Below, one piece after another: positions 34,847 to 42,396 of a stretch of 43,657 bases of DNA. How positions within the stretch are numbered: the first letter of the stretch is position 1; each line of letters starts with the position of its first letter. The position numbers and the translations under genes are program-made. The notes beneath the pieces are model-generated. The model searched no databases. It saw only the letters and a program-made list of their open reading frames with translations, and was not told where the DNA came from. Source of the stretch: Verrucomicrobiia bacterium. GTDB lineage: Bacteria > Verrucomicrobiota > Verrucomicrobiia > Limisphaerales > UBA11358. The stretch is from contig JANWKE010000078.1 in NCBI GenBank assembly GCA_025451535.1, positions 1-43,657 of the forward strand, read 5' to 3'.

Positions 34847-35131
34847 AATTTGACCGGAAATACAGCGATTTCTGCGCCAACTGGCGGTGAAAAGTTATTA
34901 GGGACAACCTGCAAGCACCTTGGGTCGAGCAACTTCGGTTGATAGGAAAAAAAGGGGAAAGTTTGTTTGGGTTTTGTAATAAGGCCCTTGCTGGATCGGG
35001 ACCCGGTTCGAGCTTCTCAATTTACGGGCGAAACGGGTGGGGCAATCATTTTTGTGGCGGGCCGTGGTGCGGGTGGGTTCCGACGTTTATAGTTGCTCGA
35101 CTCCGTTGCCCGGGTGTGGCAGTTTTGCGCT

Positions 35132-35467
35132 ATGGATGCGGACGAACGCGAGATTTACCAGTTCCTCAAATCCTGGGGAACCGAGTTTGTGCACTCACGC
35201 GAGATTTGTCGTCGCGCGGGCGGCAGACGGCGGTTCCATGACGATCCCGAATGGGCCAAAGCGGTTTTGCTCCGCATGACGGACCGCGGTATTCTGGAAT
35301 CAAACGCCACCGGCCATTTTCGCCTCAAACCCATTCCCAAGAAAAACAAGGGCAAGCGCTGGGTTTCGCCGGACATCGCGAAAATTCTCAAGGAAAGCGG
35401 CGTGCAAGTCGAAAGCGCCGGCGATGAAACCGATGTCGCTCCCGACGAGTATTACGACCAGTTGTAA
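35132..35467 (+). CDS. Conserved hypothetical protein, winged-helix-like
   Basis: A 111-residue charged protein, ATG at 35132 (MDADEREIYQFLKSWGTEFV). The first 70 residues read like a winged helix: HSREICRRAGGRRRF, PEWAKAVLLRMTDRGILESN and GHFRLKP. The tail is basic and then acidic (KKNKGKRWVSPDIAKILKES, ending DEYYDQL). I recognise this only as a conserved type seen in Verrucomicrobia, without known function. It lies 17 bases upstream of an EamA transporter gene and may be co-transcribed with it. The upstream 285 bases contain no gene. Confidence 0.65.
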   Translation: MDADEREIYQFLKSWGTEFVHSREICRRAGGRRRFHDDPEWAKAVLLRMTDRGILESNATGHFRLKPIPKKNKGKRWVSPDIAKILKESGVQVESAGDETDVAPDEYYDQL

Positions 35468-35484
35468 ACACTCATGCGCGTCCC

Positions 35485-36405
35485 ATGCTCGCCGCGCTCT
35501 TAACCACATTGTTGTTTGCCATCTCCGCTGTTTGTGGTTATCGCACAGCCACCCAAATCGGCGGTGTGGAAGCCAACTTCTGGCGTGCCTGTCTGGCGAC
35601 CTTGTTTCTGGCCATTTGGGCGAACAGCTTCGGCCACGGTTTTGAAGGCGCCGCTTTCCCGGTTTTCGTTTTAAGCGGCCTGGCCGGGATTGGTCTGGGC
35701 GACAGCGGTTATTTTCAAGCCCTGCCCCGACTCGGCAGCCGCCGGACGGTCTTGCTTACGCAATGCCTCACCGCGCCTATTGCGGTGGTCATTGAATGGT
35801 TGTGGCTCGGCACGACCCTGAACATCACTGAATTATTTTGTATCCTGGTCATTTTAGTCGGTGTCGCCGTTGCGCTGGCGCCCAGGGAACATCTGGAGAT
35901 TACCGCGCACCAGATGTTCATCGGAATTTCCGGCACCGTGGTGGGGGCCCTCGACGGTGCGCTGGGCGCGGTGTTGAGCCGCAAAGCCTATGCCGTCGCG
36001 CACGCGGCGGGCGAACATCCCGATCCCGGCACGACCGGTTACCAGCGTGTCATCGGCGGCGCCATTGCGCTGGGCGTGGTTTTGCTGGCGGTAAAATGGC
36101 GCGGCGCACCTGCGCACGGGGGCATCCTGGAGGCAAACAGTTTGCGTGTCTCACGCGACAAATGGCGCCGTCTCTGGCCCTGGGTGGTGGCCAACAGCCT
36201 GGCCGGCCAGACGGTGGGGGTAAGTTGCATGCAGTGGGCGCTCGAAAACACGTCGGCGGGTATCGTCACCGCCGTCATCGCCACCACCCCCATCCTGTTG
36301 CTGCCGATGACGCGCCTGATTGACGGTGAGCGAATCGGCATACGCTCGACCATCGGCGCACTGATTGCCGTGGCCGGCGTCATCGGCTTGACGTTTTCCC
36401 GTTGA
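35485..36405 (+). CDS. EamA/DMT-superfamily transporter
   Basis: A 306-residue membrane protein with ten predicted helices in two EamA repeats. The first half starts [20 protein letters not shown] and includes [20 protein letters not shown], an inner helix pair, and [20 protein letters not shown]. The second half includes [40 protein letters not shown] and [20 protein letters not shown], the last being the typical end of EamA proteins. It probably exports a small metabolite or amino acid at the inner membrane; the substrate cannot be inferred. It follows a small hypothetical gene closely and precedes the ferredoxin gene on the same strand. Confidence 0.9.
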   Translation: MLAALLTTLLFAISAVCGYRTATQIGGVEANFWRACLATLFLAIWANSFGHGFEGAAFPVFVLSGLAGIGLGDSGYFQALPRLGSRRTVLLTQCLTAPIAVVIEWLWLGTTLNITELFCILVILVGVAVALAPREHLEITAHQMFIGISGTVVGALDGALGAVLSRKAYAVAHAAGEHPDPGTTGYQRVIGGAIALGVVLLAVKWRGAPAHGGILEANSLRVSRDKWRRLWPWVVANSLAGQTVGVSCMQWALENTSAGIVTAVIATTPILLLPMTRLIDGERIGIRSTIGALIAVAGVIGLTFSR

Positions 36406-36445
36406 GCCATATCGGGGAGAACGGCATATTGTCGTTCCTGCCGGC

Positions 36446-36808
36446 ATGAATGATGAACTGCAAAACATCGTGGAAACCCTCGGCGTTGAGAAATTCCGGA
36501 GGCACATTTTTCTATGTGCCGATCAAACCGAGCCGAAATGCTGTACCCGGGACACGGGCCTGGTGGCGTGGGAATTTTTGAAGCGCCGGCTCAAGGAGTT
36601 GAACCTGGCGGGGCCGCAACCGCTGGTCTATCGCACCAAGGCCAATTGCCTGCGGGTTTGTGCGCGCGGGCCGATCGCAGTCGTTTATCCGGAAGGCATT
36701 TGGTATCACTCCTGCACGCCGGAAGTTTTGGAACGCATCGTTCAGGAGCACTTGATTGGCGGGCAAATTGTTACGGAATTTACCTTTGCCCGGAACCCGC
36801 TGCGTTGA
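36446..36808 (+). CDS. Thioredoxin-like [2Fe-2S] ferredoxin
   Basis: A 120-residue protein of the thioredoxin-like 2Fe-2S family. The Cys pattern [12 protein letters not shown] in the N-terminal part and [19 protein letters not shown] in the C-terminal part provide the cluster ligands. [19 protein letters not shown] is the usual C-terminal helix. Such proteins, often about 100 residues long, carry electrons in the cytoplasm. The partner here is unknown. Its stop overlaps a possible ATG of the FHA gene frame (TGATG), but the better FHA start lies further down. It is probably in one unit with the EamA and FHA genes. Confidence 0.9.
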   Translation: MNDELQNIVETLGVEKFRRHIFLCADQTEPKCCTRDTGLVAWEFLKRRLKELNLAGPQPLVYRTKANCLRVCARGPIAVVYPEGIWYHSCTPEVLERIVQEHLIGGQIVTEFTFARNPLR

Positions 36809-36915
36809 TGCCGGCGGCGATGCCGGGAAAACCGGTTGATTTTCCCCTCGACTTTTGCCGACACCAGGCGCAAAGTGAATGCGGACAGAATACGGACGGG
36901 AAAATCGGAGGCCGC

Positions 36916-37530
36916 ATGGCCAGGCTTTTAGTTAAAACGGAAGGCTTGAAGAATCAAACGCTTGAGTTGCGCCTCGGTGTCAACCAGATCGGCCGCAGCC
37001 CGGAATGCGATTTTTCCATCAATCATCCCACGGTCTCCGTCAATCATTGCCAGATCGTGCTGTCGAACGATGGCGTGATGATTCGCGATTGTGGATCAAC
37101 CAACGGCACGTTCATCAACGGTGACCCGGTCCGGGAAGCATGGTTGCTTCCGGGCCAGACGGTGAACCTGGGTGATGTGGAATTGTTCGTCGAATCCACC
37201 GACGTCAGCGTCGCGATTCCACAATTCGAGCGCGACCGGCCCCGGCCGCCGGTGGTGCTGCCCGACGGCATGATTGTTTGTCCGCGCCACTCCCGTGCCC
37301 AGGCCACCTATCGGTGCACCCATTGTCATGAGGTGATGTGCACTGAGTGCGTGCACGTGTTGCGTTTCAAGGGTGGCGAACCGCATTTTCTCTGCCCCTT
37401 GTGCAGTCACAAATGCGAGCCGATCCCCACCGTGCAGACGAGGAAGAAAAAGGGGTTGCTCGGCTTTTTGCAGGATACGGTCAAACTCAGATTCGGGCAA
37501 GGCGCCAGCCGGCGGAAGGCCAAGAAGTAA
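36916..37530 (+). CDS. FHA domain protein with C-terminal zinc-finger-like module
   Basis: A 204-residue cytoplasmic protein. The ATG at 36916 is preferred because GGAGG lies 4 bases upstream. A longer frame to ATG 36808 overlaps the ferredoxin stop. Residues about 1-95 form an FHA domain: LGVNQIGRSPECDFSINHPT, then VSVNHCQI and DCGSTNGTFINGDPV, containing the conserved Gly-Arg, Ser-x-x-His-like and Asn-Gly residues that bind phosphothreonine. Residues about 117-165 carry CPRHSRAQATYRCTHCHEVM, CTECV and CPLCSHKC, a Cys/His-rich B-box-like zinc-binding set. The tail is basic (RKKKGLLGFLQ). It may read Ser/Thr kinase signals, but no kinase gene is adjacent. Convergent with hemH. Confidence 0.9.
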   Translation: MARLLVKTEGLKNQTLELRLGVNQIGRSPECDFSINHPTVSVNHCQIVLSNDGVMIRDCGSTNGTFINGDPVREAWLLPGQTVNLGDVELFVESTDVSVAIPQFERDRPRPPVVLPDGMIVCPRHSRAQATYRCTHCHEVMCTECVHVLRFKGGEPHFLCPLCSHKCEPIPTVQTRKKKGLLGFLQDTVKLRFGQGASRRKAKK

Positions 37531-37562
37531 GGGTGACCGGGTTCAGGCGGCCGTCCGGCTTT

Positions 37563-38567
37563 TTAAAAACGCTCAATCATTTTCTCCAGTGCGGCAATCC
37601 AGCTCGGGTGCTCGTTCAAGCACGGAATCTGTGTAAACTCTTTCCCGCCAGCCGCCAGGAACGTTTCGCGCCCGCGAATGCCGATTTCTTCCAATGTCTC
37701 CAGGCAGTCCGAGACGAACGCCGGGCAGATGACCAGGAGGTTTTGGACGCCGCGTTTGGGCAAAGCGGCCAGTTCCAGGTCGGTGTACGGTTTCAGCCAC
37801 GGGTCACCGCCCAGGCGGGACTGGAACGATACGGAAAATTTTCCCGACGGCACGCCCGCCTGCCTGACAAAGGCGGCGACCGTCCTCAAGCACTGCGCCC
37901 GGTAACATGTCGCGTGCGCCGGATTGGTGCCTTCACAACAGTTCGGAACCGCCAGACAGTGGCGGCCGGTTGGATCGGTTTTTCTGAGGTGCCGCTCCGG
38001 CAGCCCATGAAAACTGAACAACAAATGATCGTAACCCGCTTCCAGATAATTCCCGGCGCTGGCGGCGAGCGCCGCGATGTAATCCGGTGAATCGCCGTAA
38101 GGCGGCTGGACCTTGATCAGCATGTGGGGCGCGAGCCGGGCCGCGATTTCCTTGACACGTTCCACCGCCGTTTCGTAGCTCGACATGGCATAGTGTGGAA
38201 ACAGGGGGATCAACAAAACCTCGTCAATTTTCTGTTCGGCCAGCCCGATGATCGCATTGGTGATGGAGGGATTCTGGTACCGCATCGCCAGGGCAATGGG
38301 CAGGATGATGCGTTCCTGCAGCTTCGTTTGGACGTGGCAGCTGGTGACGATGAGCGGTGAGCCTTCGCCGGTCCAGATTTTGTGATAGGCCTCAGCGGAT
38401 TGTTTCGGCCGGCGGATGAGAATCAGGCCAACGATGAGCCGTCGCAACAGCCACGGCGAGTCAATCACGCGGGCGTCCATCAGAAATTCGTTCAGGTAAC
38501 GCCGCACGTCTGCCACCGAAGCCGAATCCGGCGAGCCCAGATTGACCAGCAAAATGCCTTTGTTCAT
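37563..38567 (-). CDS. hemH: Ferrochelatase
   Basis: A 334-residue enzyme that inserts ferrous iron into protoporphyrin IX. The N-terminus GILLVNLGSPDSASVADVRRYLNEFL, the catalytic His in FSFHGLPERHL, and the acidic FQSRLGGDPWLKPYTD motif are conserved. The Cys-rich segment NCCEGTNPAHATCYRAQC may support an iron-sulfur cluster, as in some bacterial ferrochelatases. The ATG at 38567 overlaps the hemG stop as ATGA, giving translational coupling; the upstream extension of the frame is not protein-like. It is the last step and last gene of the heme operon and is convergent with the FHA gene. Confidence 0.96.
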   Translation of the reverse strand: MNKGILLVNLGSPDSASVADVRRYLNEFLMDARVIDSPWLLRRLIVGLILIRRPKQSAEAYHKIWTGEGSPLIVTSCHVQTKLQERIILPIALAMRYQNPSITNAIIGLAEQKIDEVLLIPLFPHYAMSSYETAVERVKEIAARLAPHMLIKVQPPYGDSPDYIAALAASAGNYLEAGYDHLLFSFHGLPERHLRKTDPTGRHCLAVPNCCEGTNPAHATCYRAQCLRTVAAFVRQAGVPSGKFSVSFQSRLGGDPWLKPYTDLELAALPKRGVQNLLVICPAFVSDCLETLEEIGIRGRETFLAAGGKEFTQIPCLNEHPSWIAALEKMIERF

Positions 38568-39982
38568 TTGGCAGTCAGAAATTTTTCCACGCGCGCAACA
38601 ACGTTGCAACCGGATACGATCGAATCACCCAACGACACACCTTCGCGATAGTGGCCGGCAAGAAACAGACCGGCGGCTTGATTTTCGATGGCACTCATCA
38701 ATTCGCGGTAACGGCCGGACCCGAGATTGTATTGCGGAATCGCCTTCGGGTAAAGCGCCGTGTGCTGGAACACCGGCCGGCCTTTTATCCCCAGCAGGAT
38801 ACGCAAATCGTCGCAAGTGGTGGTGACCAGTTCATCAGCCGGCCGGCCGGCCAATTCCGGTTGCCGCTCGCCGCCGACGTAATTGCTAAGCGTGAGGTAG
38901 CCGGCGGGTGCGCGGTTCGGAAACAGCGACGACGAAAATATCGTGCCCAAAATCTTGAAACCCTCAATCTTCGGAATCAACATGCCAAAACCCCGGCACG
39001 GGTGCGCCACGTCTTCGCGTCGGAACCCCAGAACCACACTCGTCACCGGCGGATAACGGATTTCGGAGAATGGGGAGAGGTCAATTTTAGCGGCCGGGCG
39101 CGTCACTCCGTGCACGCCGGCGCCGGGGAGAGGACTGCCCACCCTGCCTTCGACCTTTAATTCCGCCAGCCGATAAGCCGTGCCGCAATAAATCACCGCG
39201 CTGTGTTCTACTTCGCCCGCCGAAGTCAAAACCCGCCAACCGCTCCCGGTTTGCACGAGTTTGGCAACCGAAGTGTTAAGTTTTACGGCATCGCCCAGTT
39301 GCGCCGCCAACGTGTCCGGCAGCACCTGCAAGCCTTCGTCAAAGGAGAATTTGGGCGCGCGGTCTCGGGCAACCTCGCCGCGCCGTTTGCGTTCGCGCGC
39401 GCCGAAAATCTGACCTTTGACGAGTGAGCCATAACGCGCTTCGAGTTCGGCCAGGCGCGGGAGCGCCTGCGGCAAGGACAATTGGTAAGGATCACCCGCA
39501 TAAACGCCGGCTACCAGCGCATCAATCGCGTGGTCGAGGAATTCCTGATTCAGCCGGCGCTTCACGAATTCGGCGACGCTTTCCTCCTGACCGTCGCCGC
39601 GGCGAGGCACGAACGGTTCACGCAAGACAGCCAGCTTGGCCCGGGCAGTAAAAAGTTGTGTCGTAAAAAATCCCAGCGGCGAGCCGGGCATGGGAATCGG
39701 ACGTTGGTAACGCACCAGGTAGCGCGCCTCGGCTTTGGGGTCGGAATCAAGCCGGCGCGACGCCAGTCCGGCGTCACGGACGAGTTGGGCGATTTTCGGT
39801 GACGTCTCCAGGATGGTGTTGGGTCCACACTCGGCCAGAAAGCCATCGCGTCGGATGGATTGGATCACGCCGCCGGTACGCTCGCCCGCTTCATAGACCG
39901 TAACCGGCATACCTTTGCGTTTCAGATAAAACGCGGCGGTCAATCCCGTGATGCCGGCCCCGATGATGGCGACGGATTTCAT
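38564..39982 (-). CDS. hemG: Protoporphyrinogen oxidase, FAD-dependent (HemY/PPOX type)
   Basis: A 472-residue flavoprotein that oxidises protoporphyrinogen IX to protoporphyrin IX. The FAD-binding motif is AIIGAGITGLTAAFYLKRKG with the following EAGERTGGVIQS. FVKRRLNQEFLDHAIDALVAGVYAGDP and the C-terminal GLFLAGHYREGVSLGDSIVSG are family signatures. It is the oxygen-using HemY type, not the flavodoxin-like E. coli HemG; the symbol follows database custom. Between LAELKVEG and IDLSPFSEIRYPP lies a segment of about 19 residues (RVGSPLPGAGVHGVTRPAAK) encoded by a decayed REPIN-like repeat. The reading frame is kept. The gene is coupled to hemH by an ATGA overlap and lies downstream of a small membrane protein gene. 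Confidence 0.95.
   Translation of the reverse strand: MKSVAIIGAGITGLTAAFYLKRKGMPVTVYEAGERTGGVIQSIRRDGFLAECGPNTILETSPKIAQLVRDAGLASRRLDSDPKAEARYLVRYQRPIPMPGSPLGFFTTQLFTARAKLAVLREPFVPRRGDGQEESVAEFVKRRLNQEFLDHAIDALVAGVYAGDPYQLSLPQALPRLAELEARYGSLVKGQIFGARERKRRGEVARDRAPKFSFDEGLQVLPDTLAAQLGDAVKLNTSVAKLVQTGSGWRVLTSAGEVEHSAVIYCGTAYRLAELKVEGRVGSPLPGAGVHGVTRPAAKIDLSPFSEIRYPPVTSVVLGFRREDVAHPCRGFGMLIPKIEGFKILGTIFSSSLFPNRAPAGYLTLSNYVGGERQPELAGRPADELVTTTCDDLRILLGIKGRPVFQHTALYPKAIPQYNLGSGRYRELMSAIENQAAGLFLAGHYREGVSLGDSIVSGCNVVARVEKFLTAK
39092..39149. repeat. Decayed REPIN-like repeat inside hemG
   Basis: It aligns with 12563-12622: shared blocks are GGGCGCG, CACTCCGTGC, and GAGGACTGCCC followed by CCCTnCC. 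The feet are altered (GCCG and CTGC instead of GTAG and CTAC). About 57 bp (19 codons) are inserted in frame. Confidence 0.75.
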
Positions 39983-39997
39983 GCAATTACGGCAAGG

Positions 39998-40213
39998 TTA
40001 GGGCGAGCGGACCTTTCGATAAAGCAGTACAAAAATGCCGAGACCAATTTGCAGGAAAAAGCCTGCAAATGGGTAGCGTGAATAGCGGCACAATAAAGAA
40101 ATTACAAAAAGAGCAGCAACCAGAATTTTGGCGGACCATGAAGCTTCGCTCGCGACGACAAACCAACTCGTCAGCACAATGGCCGCAAAAAACGCCAATG
40201 GCAAAAGAAACAT
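39998..40213 (-). CDS. Small hypothetical membrane protein
   Basis: A 71-residue hydrophobic protein with three likely membrane helices (LPLAFFAAIVLTSWFVVA, KILVAALFVISLLC, GFFLQIGLGIFVLLY) separated by short basic or aromatic loops (RYSRYP, RKVRSP). It has no recognisable family. It begins 12 bases after the stop of the hemN remnant and ends 15 bases before hemG, so it appears to belong to the original heme operon order hemN-small protein-hemG. The ribosome binding site is weak. Its reality rests on position, hydrophobic pattern and uninterrupted frame. Confidence 0.55.
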   Translation of the reverse strand: MFLLPLAFFAAIVLTSWFVVASEASWSAKILVAALFVISLLCRYSRYPFAGFFLQIGLGIFVLLYRKVRSP

Positions 40214-40225
40214 AGTTTCAGTTGT

Positions 40226-40327
40226 TCAAATCGTCTTGGAATGTCTTCGCTCGCCTGCCGGCGCAAGCGTGTTGTCAAAACTCATCGCAATATTGCGGAT
40301 GAAGAGGCGGCCGGTATCGTTCATTTC
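40226..40327 (-). pseudogene. Remnant of a second hemN 3' end
   Basis: 33 codons and a stop that match the last 33 codons of intact hemN: 28 of 33 residues and about 86 of 102 bases agree (shared core DTGRLFIRNIAM or DAGRLFIRNIAM, and DNTLAPAGERRHS). Similarity stops at the REP hairpin at 40331. Most changes are silent or conservative, so the copy diverged while still functional, before its 5' part was lost. Confidence 0.85.
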
Positions 40328-40330
40328 GGA

Positions 40331-40351
40331 GGGGCGAGTTCCACGAGCCCC
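40331..40351. repeat. REP hairpin flanking the RAYT transposase (left copy)
   Basis: The foot GGAG is followed by a stem GGGGC...GCCCC with an internal G.A/A.G mismatch and a TCC loop. Its inverted partner is at 40914-40934. Confidence 0.85.
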
Positions 40352-40361
40352 TAACTTTTCA

Positions 40362-40853
40362 TTAAGTTGCGTCATGCCACGGCAATATATTGAGTTCACC
40401 TTGATGCGGCCAGTCTTCCGGCTGTATCACCAGTCCATCCTTGATTGGATTTTCCCAGAGATAAAGCCACTTTTGATGATAGCTTTCGCCGTGGCGTAAC
40501 TGCCGATCAAAAAAATCGCGCTGCCAAATCGGCTTTTCCGCCGGATACGGCCAGCGACGGGTTGCTTCCGCACGCCAAAAACGAACCCATCGTTTCAAGG
40601 GCGTGACCGGCAATTTCGCTGGTGCGCAAAAAAGATGCACATGATCTGGCATGATAACGTAACGTCCCACCAGCCAATGGTCGGCCTTGTCCCAACAATC
40701 AAGCAATAGTGCGACAATCTCTGCTCGTGCCAGTAGCGGACGACGTTTATCTACACAGACGGTAACGTATTGGAGAATTGTCTGGTTGTGAAACTCCAGC
40801 GGAACCAAATGCGGGAGTGACTGACGACCCGGTTCACGAGATGACACGCGCAT
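40362..40853 (-). CDS. REP-associated tyrosine transposase (RAYT, IS200-like Y1 family)
   Basis: A 163-residue HUH nuclease. The HUH motif is MPDHVHLF (His71, His73), and the catalytic Tyr is in the ESYHQKWLYLWENPIKDGLV region (Tyr125), close to the family pattern with ENP and GLV. The core FHNQTILQYVTVCVDKRRPLL and RYVIMPDH strands fit the Y1 fold. RAYTs are usually single-copy, domesticated relatives of IS200 that act on REP hairpins. Here two REP hairpins in inverted orientation flank the gene. It sits between intact hemN and a hemN 3' remnant, interrupting the heme operon while keeping the same direction. The ATG at 40853 is chosen as the longest start; the protein has full family length. 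Confidence 0.95.
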   Translation of the reverse strand: MRVSSREPGRQSLPHLVPLEFHNQTILQYVTVCVDKRRPLLARAEIVALLLDCWDKADHWLVGRYVIMPDHVHLFCAPAKLPVTPLKRWVRFWRAEATRRWPYPAEKPIWQRDFFDRQLRHGESYHQKWLYLWENPIKDGLVIQPEDWPHQGELNILPWHDAT

Positions 40854-40913
40854 GGGAGCAGAATGTATTTATCACGACTTTCGCGACAAGTTGAAAGACG
40901 AACACTATAAATG

Positions 40914-40934
40914 GGGGCTCGTGGGACTCGCCCC
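40914..40934. repeat. REP hairpin flanking the RAYT transposase (right copy)
   Basis: Reverse complement of the left REP with one base different in the loop (CCC for TCC). Read on the minus strand, it is also preceded by TCGGAG. Confidence 0.85.
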
Positions 40935-40945
40935 TCCGATATGTC

Positions 40946-42322
40946 TTAAATCGTCCGGGAATGCCGCCGTTCACCTGCGGGCGCGAGGGTGTTGTCAAAA
41001 CACATCGCAATATTGCGGATGAAGAGGCGGCCGGCATCGGTGACTTCGAGGCCGGCGGCATTCCGCTTCACCAAACCATCGGCTTCAAACGGCGCAAGCG
41101 CGGCGAGTTCCCCGGCGAAATGTCGCTCGAAGTTAATCCCGAGCTTTTGCGACATGGCAGCGAAATCAAGCGAGAGGTCGCACATCACGCGCATGATGGT
41201 TTCGCGGCGGATTTTGTCCTCGTCGGTCACGAGATACGCGCGGTTTAACGGCACTTTCCCGGCATTCACCGCTTCCTGCCATTTCGGCAGTTCCTTCTCG
41301 TTCTGCCAGTAGGCCTCGGGCACCTGCGAAATGCTCGACATGCCGAACGCATAAATGTCCGAGCCGGCCCGCGTACTGTAACCCTGAAAATTCCGCTGCA
41401 GCTTCTTCTCCCGTTGCGCCACGGCCAGTTCATCGGTCGGTTTGGCGAAATGGTCCATGCCGATATAGACGTACTGGCCGTCCGCCGTAAGCTTCTCAAT
41501 GACAAGCTTGAGCACTTCCAGCTTGGTTTCCGGCGTCGGCAGGACTTCGCGTTCGAGAATTTTCTGCGACGGCTTGATCCACGGCACGTGCGCGTAGCTG
41601 AACACCGCGAGCCGGTCAGGCTTCATCGTCAGCACAATATCGAGCGTTTCGTTAAAGGAAGCCGGTGTCTGGAACGGCAGGCCGTAAATCAAATCCAGGT
41701 TGATGGAGTTGTAGCCCAGTTCGCGCATCCAATCCATCGCCTGCTGCGTCATTTCGCGCGGCTGGATGCGGTGAATCGCCTCCTGCACCTTGGGATTGAA
41801 ATCCTGCACGCCCATGGAGGCGCGATTGAACCCGATTTCGCGCAGGGCCACCATGTGCTCACGCGTGAGCCGGCGCGGGTCCACTTCCACACTGGCTTCG
41901 ATGTCCGGCGAAAACGTGAAATGTTGATGGATGATTTCGCCGAGCCGGCGGATTTCGTCGGGCCGAAGAAACGTCGGGGAACCGCCGCCGAAATGGAGTT
42001 GAACGGCCTTGCGCTGCGAATTCAGCTTCGGCGCCATCTTCGTTACTTCACGGCCTAATGCCTCGACGTAGCCCATGCCCTTGTCGTGATTGAGCGTGAT
42101 GACGGTGGTGCAGCCGCAGAACCAGCAGAGCGTCTCGCAGAACGGGATATGAAAATAGACCGAGAGGTCGCGCGGCTCGCGATTGTTTTCCTCAATCTTC
42201 GCGGAAAGCTGTTCCCACGAAATCGCGTCGGTGAATTTCGTGGCCGGCGGGTAGCTGGTGTAACGCGGTCCGGCCACGTTGTATTTCTTCACCAGATCGA
42301 GGTTGACGTTCAGCGTACTCAT
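40946..42322 (-). CDS. hemN: Oxygen-independent coproporphyrinogen III dehydrogenase
   Basis: A 458-residue radical SAM enzyme that decarboxylates coproporphyrinogen III to protoporphyrinogen IX without oxygen. The cluster motif CETLCWFC (Cys62, Cys66, Cys69) is followed by Gly-Cys, as in true HemN rather than HemW. The N-terminal VKKYNVAGPRYTSYPPAT, FGGGSPTFLRPDEIRRLG, SVEVDPRRLTREHM and GVQDFNPKVQEAIHRIQP are family signatures. The C-terminal HemN domain with FAMCFDNTLAP-like ending is complete. It starts at ATG 42322, 75 bases after hemE across a REPIN-like element. A RAYT unit follows its stop closely. A diverged copy of its last 33 codons lies beyond that unit. Confidence 0.96.
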   Translation of the reverse strand: MSTLNVNLDLVKKYNVAGPRYTSYPPATKFTDAISWEQLSAKIEENNREPRDLSVYFHIPFCETLCWFCGCTTVITLNHDKGMGYVEALGREVTKMAPKLNSQRKAVQLHFGGGSPTFLRPDEIRRLGEIIHQHFTFSPDIEASVEVDPRRLTREHMVALREIGFNRASMGVQDFNPKVQEAIHRIQPREMTQQAMDWMRELGYNSINLDLIYGLPFQTPASFNETLDIVLTMKPDRLAVFSYAHVPWIKPSQKILEREVLPTPETKLEVLKLVIEKLTADGQYVYIGMDHFAKPTDELAVAQREKKLQRNFQGYSTRAGSDIYAFGMSSISQVPEAYWQNEKELPKWQEAVNAGKVPLNRAYLVTDEDKIRRETIMRVMCDLSLDFAAMSQKLGINFERHFAGELAALAPFEADGLVKRNAAGLEVTDAGRLFIRNIAMCFDNTLAPAGERRHSRTI

Positions 42323-42331
42323 TTCTTTATC

Positions 42332-42391
42332 GTAGCAGCCGACGTTAGTCGGCTCTGACTAACTAGTGAGCAGACTTACGTCCGCTGCTAC
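42332..42391. repeat. GTAG-type REPIN-like hairpin doublet between hemE and hemN
   Basis: The 60-bp element begins GTAG and ends CTAC. The left half is GTAG plus AGCCGAC, loop GTTA, GTCGGCT. The right half on the minus strand is GTAG plus AGCGGAC, loop GTAA, GTCTGCT. Confidence 0.85.
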
Positions 42392-42396
42392 AAAAT

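Larger units (their letters stand above)
40331..40934 (-). mobile_element. REP-RAYT-REP unit inserted in the heme operon
   Basis: A transposase gene bounded by inverted REP hairpins with a TCGGAG foot context on both sides. It lies between hemN (stop 12 bases beyond the right hairpin) and a hemN remnant that ends 3 bases before the left hairpin. Confidence 0.75.

Noticed and set aside
34985-35030. T-loop-like GGTTCGAGC suggesting a tRNA
   Set aside because: No acceptor, D or anticodon arms can be folded around it.
40128-40499. Plus-strand open frame over the RAYT 3' region and hemN remnant
   Set aside because: It runs antisense to the transposase and the remnant and has no recognisable features.
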